Positions 28,055 through 36,140 of a stretch of DNA of 58,629 bases are shown here, piece by piece. Made by a program: the position numbers and the translations under genes. The stretch is from Opitutales bacterium (GTDB taxonomy: Bacteria > Verrucomicrobiota > Verrucomicrobiia > Opitutales > UBA2987), in contig JAJFLV010000066.1 of NCBI GenBank assembly GCA_021772535.1, positions 1-58,629 of the forward strand, in the 5' to 3' direction. The notes under the pieces are model-generated. The model had not been told where the DNA came from and did no database searches. It worked only from the letters and a program-made list of their open reading frames with translations. Position 1 is the first letter of the stretch. Every line of letters begins with the position of its first letter.

Positions 28055-28507
28055 ATGAAACTTAAGATAATACTTTTTTTACTCACCTTTCCGACAATTC
28101 TTTTTGGATTCAAGAAAATCGATGTGACAAAAACTGAGAATCTCGCCCTTTCCGGTTACGACACAGTCGCTTATTTCACAGAAGGGAAGGCCATTAAGGG
28201 GAGCCCGGCTTATTCCGTGGAATGGGAAGGGGCGGTATGGAGATTTTATTCCAAAACAAATTTAAAATTATTCGAAAAAGATCCCCATCATTACGCACCG
28301 CAATTTGGTGGTTACTGCTCGTATGAAATAAGCAACCATAAGGCTGTCAGTTGCAATCCAGAGGCCTTCATGATATATGAGGGCAAGCTTTATGTTCTTC
28401 GCAATCAGGATATATTTTTAATTTGGTCAAAAAATCCCGAAAAATATATCGAGTTGGGCCGCCGGAACTGGGATGTACTTTTAAAAAGTAAAAATGATAA
28501 AAAATAG
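28055..28507 (+). CDS. YHS domain protein, probably exported
   Basis: The 150-aa protein opens with a signal-peptide-like segment (MKLKIILFLLTFPTILFGF). The YHS domain follows at about 30-110, with the typical ALSGYDTVAYF, a KGSPAYSVEW segment and GGYCSYEISNHKAVSCNP. The Cys pair could bind metal, as proposed for YHS domains in copper and other metal transport proteins. No neighbour clarifies the role. It is single and transcribed away from the MITE. Confidence 0.8.
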   Translation: MKLKIILFLLTFPTILFGFKKIDVTKTENLALSGYDTVAYFTEGKAIKGSPAYSVEWEGAVWRFYSKTNLKLFEKDPHHYAPQFGGYCSYEISNHKAVSCNPEAFMIYEGKLYVLRNQDIFLIWSKNPEKYIELGRRNWDVLLKSKNDKK

Positions 28508-28904
28508 GTGCTTTTCCTTACCGTATAAGTATAGGATCGACTCTATAATCGTGTACTAAACAACCAAGCCTGACCCCACCACCCTTTTTGAAACGACAAC
28601 ATTACTTCGACAATGCAATAGTATTACCCCAATGTTTCAAACGGCTTTTTATGGGCGGGTGAACAATATTTTGTAATGAAAGAGTTATGATGCAGAACTG
28701 GTCAAATCTGGTCGCCACTGAATGTGAGGATACAAATATGCCCTCAAGAAGCCTAAACCCGACAAGCGCGAATAGCTGCGTTGCAGCCCGTAAACCGCTT
28801 GGTTATGTAGGGTCCTACGCTCCCACGCCGGTTTGCGAACTGCGCCTTGCCCTTCATCACTTCTCGAATTTTTGAAACAACGGGGTATAACCGGAGTAAA
28901 AATT
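28508..28904. other. Convergent spacer with GC-rich repeat-like island
   Basis: Between the convergent YHS and radical SAM genes. From about 28735 to 28878 the sequence is GC-rich and runs from ATGCCCTCAAGAAGCC to CTCGAATTTTTGAAAC, a form seen at ends of miniature elements. Near 28709, TCGCCACTGAATGTGAGG resembles TCGCCACTGAATTTGGG near 27711, beside the degenerate MITE end. No gene is supported; the small ORFs on both strands here are not convincing. Confidence 0.3.
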
Positions 28905-30419
28905 TCAGGCGTTAGCAATATGTAATTCGCATGTCTTGCGAAAGTGGTGTCCATATATGCTAAGGGTCACTGCCAAGGGGAGCAATTTTGGCCGACGAAA
29001 CAGCGTCCATGTCATGAGACGCCAATAATAGAATCGTTCTTTTCCGAGCAAGCCCAGACGGATAATAGATTCACCAAAGGCATGAAGTCGTTGGAAATCC
29101 AAACGCGCTTTGATGCGGGGACTTTTGTATTCCCGTAGAAATGTTTTCACACGCCGGTAATATTGTTTGGGCGCGTAAAGATGATTCATCATATTACGAT
29201 AACCTTCGCGGAGCACTTCGAGGTCCATATTGGGTATGATGTTGGTGTTACCATCCACATTGTCTCCCGAGAGAAGACCACGGATTCTGCCTTCTTTATT
29301 CAAGCGCTCGAAAAGGCGTGTGCCGGGAGGAGCCTGCAGCAGCCCGACCATTGCCGTGGCGATACCGCTGTTTTGTATAAAGTCGATATGCCTCTGGAAG
29401 ATGGAAGGAGTGTCGCTGTCAAAACCGACAATAAACCCGGCTTGGACTTGCAGTCCGGCTCGATGGATGCGTTTGACACAATCGATTAGATCACGGTTTT
29501 TGTTCTGCCGTTTATTGCATTCCGCGAGGCCCTCTTCGGAAGGTGTTTCAATACCGATAAAGACAGTGTCGAATCCTGCCTGGACCATCATTTCCATCAG
29601 CTTTTCGTCATCCGCCAGATTAATTGAAGCCTCGGTATAAAAGGGGATGCCCCTTTTGCTTTTCTGCCATTCGATCAAAGCGGGCAACAGTTCTTCTTTC
29701 AGAAAACGTTTGTTACCGATGAAATTATCATCCACGAAAAAAACCTGCCGCCGCCAACCATGGGCGTAGAGGCTGTCCAGTTCGGCAATGATCTGGTCGG
29801 TTGACTTATAGCGTGGCCTGTGGCCCAAGAGCGCTGTTACATTACAAAATTCACAGTCAAAAGGACAACCGCGCGAAGCCTGAATGCTCATCGAACCGTA
29901 GCTTTTGAGTTTGGCCAGGCTCCATAGAGGCACAGGCGACTGACGAATATCAGGAAAGTGCGACGTGCTATAGAATTTCCTGGGTATGCCGGATTTCAAG
30001 TCGTCCAGAAAAGGGGGCAGTGTAACTTCTGCCTCATTAAGAACGAAATGATCAACATCGGGAAATCCCTCCATTTCGCTAGTAAATAACGGGCCCCCAG
30101 CCACTATTTTGACACCAAAAGCTTTGCAACGTTTAATGAGTTCGTGGACTGCGTCACGTTGCGCAGTCATAGCACTTATATAGACATAGTCAGCCCAGAC
30201 CAAATATTTGTCCCGGAGCCTGGCAATATTGAGATCAAGCAGACGTTTTTCCCATTCCTCGGGAAGCATGGCCGCAACAGTGAGCAGGCCGAGCGGGGGA
30301 AAGGCCGCTTTCTTGCGAATGAATTTAAGGGCGTGGCGAAAACTCCAGAAGGTATCCTTGAATTCAGGATAAACAAGCAAGACCTTGGGAGAGGCACCGT
30401 GGCCTGGATTCGATTTCAT
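28905..30419 (-). CDS. B12-binding-fold radical SAM protein (DUF4070-like)
   Basis: The 504-aa protein has an N-terminal cobalamin-binding-like domain (about 10-150: KVLLVYPEF, VKIVAGGPLFTSEME) without the DxHxxG motif. The radical SAM core has the CxxxCxxC cluster in ASRGCPFDCEFCNVTAL (about 185-201), followed by FVDDNFIGNK and FIGIETPSEEGL, and a C-terminal DUF4070-like region. Homologues modify lipids, hopanoids, tetrapyrroles or methylate unactivated carbons. The substrate is unknown and no neighbour helps. The start matches the ORF's first ATG. Confidence 0.85.
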   Translation of the reverse strand: MKSNPGHGASPKVLLVYPEFKDTFWSFRHALKFIRKKAAFPPLGLLTVAAMLPEEWEKRLLDLNIARLRDKYLVWADYVYISAMTAQRDAVHELIKRCKAFGVKIVAGGPLFTSEMEGFPDVDHFVLNEAEVTLPPFLDDLKSGIPRKFYSTSHFPDIRQSPVPLWSLAKLKSYGSMSIQASRGCPFDCEFCNVTALLGHRPRYKSTDQIIAELDSLYAHGWRRQVFFVDDNFIGNKRFLKEELLPALIEWQKSKRGIPFYTEASINLADDEKLMEMMVQAGFDTVFIGIETPSEEGLAECNKRQNKNRDLIDCVKRIHRAGLQVQAGFIVGFDSDTPSIFQRHIDFIQNSGIATAMVGLLQAPPGTRLFERLNKEGRIRGLLSGDNVDGNTNIIPNMDLEVLREGYRNMMNHLYAPKQYYRRVKTFLREYKSPRIKARLDFQRLHAFGESIIRLGLLGKERFYYWRLMTWTLFRRPKLLPLAVTLSIYGHHFRKTCELHIANA

Positions 30420-31306
30420 GAGTCTGTTATTTTACCCTAAATCAGACCTCTTGCCTAGGCAAAAAAGATCGAAATTGACCAAATATTGTCATTTGAACCG
30501 GAAATTTGTTATTTAGCGTAATTTCGATTGAATTAATAATCAGAGCACGCTGAAGGTGTGCTATTCCTTATGTTACCCATTTATCGTACCGAAGATGAGA
30601 GGAACACCTATTAAGGCATGCCGGTTTTTCTCCACCGAATAAGGAATGAAACCCCTTCAGGGTTTTGATAATTATAGATGCTTCTATGTCTCTAGGGGGG
30701 TTACATCACCCCTGGCTGGCGAATTTTGCCCTTTCAGGGCGTTTCAAAAGGGGGAGAAGGAAGAGGAAGATGCGGGATGAGAATACAGGATGCTGGATAC
30801 TTGATGCTGCATGGGGATGGTGAAATACCTATGTTATTGCACGCTATTATGGGTATTGAGTGAAAAAAGCGGGGATTTGATGGGTTGAGTGGGTAAAATA
30901 CGGGACTTTTTGGCGCATTTTTGTGTGTTTTTCAATTTTTTTTGTTTTTTTAGCCAACGCATCCAACGCAGCCAACCTATCCATTGCCAGGCTTCCAGAA
31001 TTATGGTATAAGGTTCCGCAATGGAAACGAAACAATAGCAATAACCTGACCAGGTGTCAGTTTGAAAAGTGATACCAAGGGTAAAACATGATAACCAATA
31101 TGCAAAACCAACATCGAGCAGAAAATTCGACCGAGGAGGAACCTGCCTTGGTTGGAGCAATGACGCAGCAAGCGTGCCGCTGGGGATTTCCTGTGCCTAA
31201 CCCCTTGACTACCATTACATTTAGAAATCATAAAAGATTGGCAGAAAAGAGCCAAAAAATAAAGTATTGGCAGATTTTCAGCCTTGGCCAATAGTATTTT
31301 AGTCCC
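30420..31306. other. Long intergenic region with hairpin repeat and low-complexity DNA
   Basis: It contains hairpin repeat copy 2 (30637-30745) and, before it, AGCACGCTGAAGGTGTGCT (around 30543), a separate small stem. From 30880 to 30990 it is T- and G-rich low-complexity DNA with the near-repeat CCAACGCATCCAACGCAGCCAACC. The ORFs on either strand have skewed composition and no domain. No gene is supported. The promoter of the 31307-35810 operon should be near its right end. Confidence 0.35.
30637..30745 (+). repeat. Dispersed hairpin repeat, copy 2
   Basis: Runs GAATAAGGAATGAAACCCC, CCCTTCAGGG palindrome, ATTATAGATGC, then a second stem around AGGGGGGTTACATCACCCCT, and GGCGAATTTTGCCC. It aligns with copy 1 at 21835-21925 in the same orientation, with paired changes in the second stem that keep it self-complementary. 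Confidence 0.7.
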
Positions 31307-32482
31307 ATGCCCTCTACTCTTGAAATTTCAGATTTGGTTGAGAGCTTGCCCAACCTCAGGCAGGAGCTGCGCCAGTATGGACAGATGATACTGGCAAGCA
31401 GCGTCATGATGGGTGAAATTCCGGCTCCCACCTATGGCGAGGAGGAGCGCATACGATTTCTGAGCGACCGCTTTAACGAGTGCGGGTTGCAAAACATATC
31501 TATCGATGAAGCGGGCAATGCCATTGCCGTCCTTCCCGGCGCCGAGGGCACGCGCAACATACTGCTGGAAGCTCATGTGGATACTGTTTTTGACCGTTCG
31601 GTGGACCATTCCGTGACACTCGGCACGGATGTGTTGAGAGGGCCCGGGATTGCCGACAACAGCATTGGAACCGCCGTTATTTCGGTTTTGCCCATATTGC
31701 TGGAAAAATTGGGCATACGTTTATCTAGCAATCTGGTCCTGCTGGGAGCGGTGCAAAGCCAGGGTCATGGCGACCTGGGCGGTTTCAGGTTTTTTCTGGA
31801 AAATGTCCAGATGCCCATCCACGCCGGCATTTGTCTGGCCGGAATACACCTGGGCAGGTTGAGTTATTCCTGTCTGGGCATGCTGCGCGGGGAGATCATC
31901 TGCGAAGCGCCGCCGGAAACCTTCTGGGAAAAATCGAACGCCAGCGGAGCCATTGTTAATTTAAATGAAATTCTGACCGGCATCCTTGCCATACCAGAGC
32001 TGAAAGAGGCGGGGACATCTCTGATACTTGGTTCCATAAAGGCGGGCAATGCCTTCAACACAGTGCCTTCCAAGGCCCTTCTTCGATTCGAGCTTCGCAG
32101 TGAGGTATTGGGAAAAATTACCGTGGTGCATCGAAAAATCGAAGAAATCCTACAGGCAGCAGCCAGTGATTCCGTGGCCCGGGCGGAATTGCACGTTGTC
32201 ACCCGGAGAAAACCTGGAGGAATCAAGCCAAGTCACCCGATTGTGCAAGGAACCCGCGCAATCATGGATTCACTTGGAATCGACCCCAAGGTGGCGCCGA
32301 GTGTGGGCGCTCTTTCAGCTCTCATCGCTAAAAACATTCCGGGAGTGACCCTCGGCCTGACCTCCGGGCAAAATCTTCATGAATTTAACGAGCAGATTCA
32401 AATAGAACCCATATTTACGGGCATTGCCCAACTGATCGGGGTGCTGCAAATGATCGATAGAGGGATAGGCCATGAAGATTGA
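31307..32482 (+). CDS. M20-type peptidase homologue, probably catalytically inactive
   Basis: The 391-aa protein has the M20 metallopeptidase layout. The first metal-binding motif (LLEAHVDTVFD) and the next Asp (GPGIADNSIG) are intact, and the last His is in SGQNLHEFNEQI. The catalytic Glu motif, usually EE-G-xGDLxG, reads VQSQGHGDLGG, so both Glu are lost; the metal ligand of the usual LEG/LDG motif reads LAGIHLGRLSY (Ala). With both gone, hydrolysis is unlikely; a structural or regulatory role may remain. The stop overlaps the start of the GpgS gene by 11 nt, so it is translated with the glucosylglycerate cluster. The missing residues rest on motif comparison by eye. Confidence 0.82.
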   Translation: MPSTLEISDLVESLPNLRQELRQYGQMILASSVMMGEIPAPTYGEEERIRFLSDRFNECGLQNISIDEAGNAIAVLPGAEGTRNILLEAHVDTVFDRSVDHSVTLGTDVLRGPGIADNSIGTAVISVLPILLEKLGIRLSSNLVLLGAVQSQGHGDLGGFRFFLENVQMPIHAGICLAGIHLGRLSYSCLGMLRGEIICEAPPETFWEKSNASGAIVNLNEILTGILAIPELKEAGTSLILGSIKAGNAFNTVPSKALLRFELRSEVLGKITVVHRKIEEILQAAASDSVARAELHVVTRRKPGGIKPSHPIVQGTRAIMDSLGIDPKVAPSVGALSALIAKNIPGVTLGLTSGQNLHEFNEQIQIEPIFTGIAQLIGVLQMIDRGIGHED

Positions 32483-33452
32483 CGACTGGCTTCAGCACAA
32501 CACCTTCCACCACGAAGTATTTTGGGACCTTCTCAACCTGATCAAGGCGAAGGAGGAAAAAGGACTCAAAATCTCGCTCTGCATACCGACCCTGAACGAG
32601 GAAAAAACGATTGGCAAAGAAGTCGTTCTATTTAATTCGGAGTTGAAGAAAAAGTATCCCCTGCTGGACGAAATCGCGGTTATCGATTCCGGTTCGACGG
32701 ACCGAACGCTGGAGGTTGCCGCGGCCTTCGGGGCAGATGTTTACCGCGCCTCGGAGATTCTGCCCGAAATGGGCGACAAGCCGGGCAAAGGAGAGAATCT
32801 CTGGAAGGCCATTTACCAGCTCAAAGGCGACATCATTTGCTATGTCGATGCCGATATTAAAAACATCCATCCCCGCTTTGTTTACGGTCTGGTAGCGCCG
32901 CTCATCTACCGCGAAGAGATTAAATACGTGAAAGCATTTTACGACCGCCCACTGGCCTACTCCCATAAAATAAGGTCTTCCGGCGGTGGCCGGGTCACGG
33001 AGATTCTGGTCAGGCCGCTATTTTCTCTCTTTTTCCCTGAACTGGCGGCTATCCTTCAGCCCCTCTCGGGGGAATACGCGGTGAGGCGGGAAGTGCTGGA
33101 GAAAATTCCTTTTCCCGTTGGATATGGGGTGGAGACTTCACACCTGATCGATGTTTACCGCCAGTGGGGATTGGAAGCTTTCGGCCAGACGGATCTCGAT
33201 CAACGTATTCACCGAAACCAGCCGGTGGAAGCATTGGGGAAAATGTCTTTCGGCATCCTTCAATGTTTTATCAGGCGCCTGGAAAAGGATGATATGGTCG
33301 GGGAGCAGTCCGAAATGAGCGCCATGTACCGGCATTTCCAGGCCCATCATCGGCATTACAAGCAGGTGGTTCAGGAAATCGTGGAGGAGGAACGCCCGCC
33401 CATGATCACCATACCTGCCTATCGCCGCAAATTTGGATTACCGGATTCTTAA
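32472..33452 (+). CDS. gpgS: Glucosyl-3-phosphoglycerate synthase
   Basis: This GT81-type enzyme (326 aa) transfers glucose from an NDP-glucose to 3-phosphoglycerate, the first step to glucosylglycerate. The GT-A fold shows ISLCIPTLNEEKTIGKEV, IDSGSTDRTLEVA, the metal-binding DxD-type motif in CYVDADIKN, and the acceptor-side SGEYAVRREVLEKIPFPVG and GVETSHLID. The length agrees with bacterial GpgS. It overlaps the M20-like gene by 11 nt and is followed by a glycosyltransferase and a HAD phosphatase, the latter a good candidate for the phosphatase of the same pathway. The call is firm at family level; mannosyl donors are a possible alternative. Confidence 0.88.
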   Translation: MKIDDWLQHNTFHHEVFWDLLNLIKAKEEKGLKISLCIPTLNEEKTIGKEVVLFNSELKKKYPLLDEIAVIDSGSTDRTLEVAAAFGADVYRASEILPEMGDKPGKGENLWKAIYQLKGDIICYVDADIKNIHPRFVYGLVAPLIYREEIKYVKAFYDRPLAYSHKIRSSGGGRVTEILVRPLFSLFFPELAAILQPLSGEYAVRREVLEKIPFPVGYGVETSHLIDVYRQWGLEAFGQTDLDQRIHRNQPVEALGKMSFGILQCFIRRLEKDDMVGEQSEMSAMYRHFQAHHRHYKQVVQEIVEEERPPMITIPAYRRKFGLPDS

Positions 33453-33456
33453 GGCC

Positions 33457-34911
33457 ATGTCTTTAAAGGTCGCCATCGTCCATTATCACCTGAAACCGGG
33501 CGGGGTCACCCGGGTGATTGAAAATACCGCTGCAGCCCTTGAACTGAAAGGAATCCACCCGGCAGTCCTTTATGGAGCACCGAAAAAGGGGACCGCATCG
33601 CCAGGGGCAAGGTTTGTTGAAGGGTTGGGATATAGCGGATCATCGAGCATGCGACGTCCCGAGAACCTCTATGAGAACCTGATTAAAGCTGCACTCGATG
33701 AATTGGGGGGGCCTCCCGATTTGTGGCACATCCATAATCATTCTCTGGGGAAGAATCCGGCACTCACCGCCGCCTGCTGCCTTCTGGTGGAAAATGGACA
33801 CCGGTTGCTTCTCCAAATCCACGATTTTCCAGAAGACGGCCGACCGGCCAATTATCAGGAACTAATCGCCTCTTTAGCCAATTGGAGAGAGGCGCCGGAA
33901 AAGGTCCTCTACCCCGCTGCTACACAGGTTCACTATGGAGTTCTCAACCCGCGTGACGCCAGGATACTGAGAGACGGCGGATTTGCCAGGGATCGATTGC
34001 ACATTTTGCCCAATCCTGTCTCCTTTCCCGGAACACCTAGCGATGTTGAAAAGGAACTTTTACCCAAACAAAAGGGAGAACGGCTGACACTCTACCCGAC
34101 AAGAGGTATACGAAGAAAAAACCTGGGAGAATTCCTTTTGTGGGCCTCGCTGGCGGCAAACGGGGAGCGTTTCGCGACAACCCTGGCTCCCGACAATCCC
34201 ATTTGGTCGCCCCGGCATGATCGTTGGGTGCGGTTCAGCCAGGAAATGGGCCTGCCGGCGGATTTTGCTGTCATTAACTGCTACGGTGGATCTTTCCCGG
34301 GATGGTTGAAAACAGCCGACAGATTGATCACAACCAGTGTGGCGGAAGGTTTCGGGATGGCTTTTCTGGAGCCATTTTTACTGCCGAAGCCACTCGTCGG
34401 ACGCAACTTGCCGCAAATAACACCGGATTTCGGGATCGATTTATCCAATCTCTACAATCGATTGGAAATTCCTCTGGATTTAGTTGGCGAGCAACGAATT
34501 CGAGAGCGGCTCAAAGCGGCCATGGAGACCTATTATGCATCCTACGGGCGGCCAGTGCCAGACTCGGCGGTAGATCAAGCTATGAACTCAATCCTCAAGG
34601 ATGGGCGGGTTGATTTTGGGCGACTGGACGAGCCATTGCAGGAAAAAGTAATTAAAGCTTTGGCGGGAAGTCCTCAACTGCGGGCTGATTTGCGTCCCGA
34701 TGAACTTTCAACGGTCAACAATGAAAGGATATTAAGCGAAAACCGGCTGATTGTATTAGAAAATTACAGCCTGAATTCTTATGGCACGCGACTGGAAAAA
34801 ATTTATGAAACCCTATGTGGAGAAGATTTGGAAAAACCTGATTTTATGAATCCGGGAAGAATTCTCAATGGGTTTCTGAGGCCGGAAACTTTTTCCTTGT
34901 TACGAAGTTAG
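33457..34911 (+). CDS. Glycosyltransferase of the glucosylglycerate cluster
   Basis: The ORF track starts at 33433, inside gpgS, but the ATG at 33457, 4 nt after the gpgS stop and preceded by AAGG, gives the natural start MSLKVAIVHYHLKPGG. The protein (484 aa) has a GT-B layout: an N-terminal domain with GGVTRVIENTAAALELKG, a middle TLYPTRGIRRKNLGEFL, and SVAEGFGMAFLEPFLLPKP, the donor-binding E-x7-E-like region of GT4 enzymes. It is much longer at the C-terminus than standard GT4 enzymes, with about 110 extra residues of unknown role. Its acceptor may be glucosylglycerate or a sugar phosphate; this is inferred from context only. Confidence 0.8.
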   Translation: MSLKVAIVHYHLKPGGVTRVIENTAAALELKGIHPAVLYGAPKKGTASPGARFVEGLGYSGSSSMRRPENLYENLIKAALDELGGPPDLWHIHNHSLGKNPALTAACCLLVENGHRLLLQIHDFPEDGRPANYQELIASLANWREAPEKVLYPAATQVHYGVLNPRDARILRDGGFARDRLHILPNPVSFPGTPSDVEKELLPKQKGERLTLYPTRGIRRKNLGEFLLWASLAANGERFATTLAPDNPIWSPRHDRWVRFSQEMGLPADFAVINCYGGSFPGWLKTADRLITTSVAEGFGMAFLEPFLLPKPLVGRNLPQITPDFGIDLSNLYNRLEIPLDLVGEQRIRERLKAAMETYYASYGRPVPDSAVDQAMNSILKDGRVDFGRLDEPLQEKVIKALAGSPQLRADLRPDELSTVNNERILSENRLIVLENYSLNSYGTRLEKIYETLCGEDLEKPDFMNPGRILNGFLRPETFSLLRS

Positions 34912-34931
34912 ATTCTGATTTTGGAAGCAAA

Positions 34932-35810
34932 ATGGGCGAATTGCAGGACATAATTAAAAAGCTCTCCTCCCCGATGTTTCCTTTGGAAACGGGAGTTGAA
35001 CCCAAACTGGCCCGGTTGGATAATGTGCGAGCGGTTGTTTTTGATGTTTACGGAACCATGCTTATATCCGGCTCCGGCGATATCGGGACCTCCCAATGTA
35101 TGGATACCGAGGATGCCATGCTAACAAGTTTTCAGGAAACGGGCCTACAAATAAAGGAAGGATCTATCGGGTTAGCGGCTCGATTTTACAACCATCTAAA
35201 GTCGGCATGGAACGAGCGCAAGGCAGAGGATATCGAATTTCCTGAGGTAGAAATAAGAGGGGTTTGGAAACAATTTTTGAACAGTCTGCTATCGGAAAAC
35301 CTGCTTTATGGAAACTTCTCTCCCGCAATCATCGAAAATCTTGCCATTTGTTATGAATGCAGGGTCAATCCGGTTTGGCCCATGCCCGGAATTCATGAGA
35401 CTTTATTGCATCTCAGAAATTTGGGCATGGTTCTTGCAATAGTTTCCAACGCTCAATTTTACACTCCCCTAGTCCTAAAAACTTTTAAGGAGGAGGAAAG
35501 TTTGGGTCATTTTTTTGATCCAAGCTTTTGTGTGTGGTCCTATAAAGAGCGTGAAGCCAAGCCTTCAGTTCGTCTTTTTGCCAAATTGGGAAAAAAACTA
35601 AGGGAAAAGCAAATTACCCCAAAAGAAATCCTCTATGTGGGAAACGACCTTTTTAACGACATCCTCCCAGCCAAAGAAGCCGGCTTTCGGACTGTCCTTT
35701 TCGCCGGCGACAAACGATCCTTGAGAATGCGGGACAACAATCCCAAGTGCCGTGGGGTTATTCCCGATCTGGTAATCAGCGATTTAAACCAGTTACGTGA
35801 CTGTCTTTAG
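34932..35810 (+). CDS. HAD-superfamily phosphatase, candidate glucosyl-3-phosphoglycerate phosphatase
   Basis: The 292-aa protein has HAD motif I FDVYGTMLISG, where the nucleophile Asp is followed at +2 by Tyr instead of the Asp usual in phosphatases. Motif II is LAIVSNAQFY, motif III Lys is in EAKPSVRLF, and motif IV is LYVGNDLFNDILPAKEAG. The +2 Tyr is commoner in haloacid-dehalogenase-type members, so phosphatase activity is likely but not assured. The gene starts 20 nt after the glycosyltransferase and is last in the gpgS operon. No classical GpgP is seen, so this is the best candidate for that step. Confidence 0.8.
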   Translation: MGELQDIIKKLSSPMFPLETGVEPKLARLDNVRAVVFDVYGTMLISGSGDIGTSQCMDTEDAMLTSFQETGLQIKEGSIGLAARFYNHLKSAWNERKAEDIEFPEVEIRGVWKQFLNSLLSENLLYGNFSPAIIENLAICYECRVNPVWPMPGIHETLLHLRNLGMVLAIVSNAQFYTPLVLKTFKEEESLGHFFDPSFCVWSYKEREAKPSVRLFAKLGKKLREKQITPKEILYVGNDLFNDILPAKEAGFRTVLFAGDKRSLRMRDNNPKCRGVIPDLVISDLNQLRDCL

Positions 35811-36140
35811 ACAAAGGAGGTTATCTGTTTTGGCGGATTACTGTTGAATAAAACCAACCCTCCTGGCGAGCGAACTAGTCAAGACAACGTATGCGCAGTC
35901 TTGGACAAATGATGATTTGCGTATTTTTCAATTATCTGCCATAGTAATTATAAGAGCTTATGACTGTAATAGGATGCCAGGTTCAACTGGAATCTTCTAT
36001 TTAAATAATATCCTGAATAATTGATTCAATATCCATGGTGTATGAATGCGCCCCTGAAAGGTTCTGGCAACCCCTGCCACGCCCGATATTACCTATTGAG
36101 TCCTCAAATATTTTTCCGATAAAGAGTTGGTAACTCCAAA
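35811..36140. other. Spacer upstream of the oxidoreductase operon
   Basis: A near-perfect Shine-Dalgarno sequence (AAAGGAGG, 35815) just after the HAD stop is followed by no usable ORF. The remainder is AT-rich and must carry the promoter of the 2-oxoacid oxidoreductase operon, but no element was picked out. Confidence 0.25.

Noticed and set aside
31001-31294. Overlapping ORFs on both strands before the M20-like gene
   Set aside because: No recognisable domain, low-complexity neighbourhood and no good start context.
35815-35822. AAAGGAGG ribosome binding site after the HAD gene
   Set aside because: No ORF of useful length starts at the proper distance.
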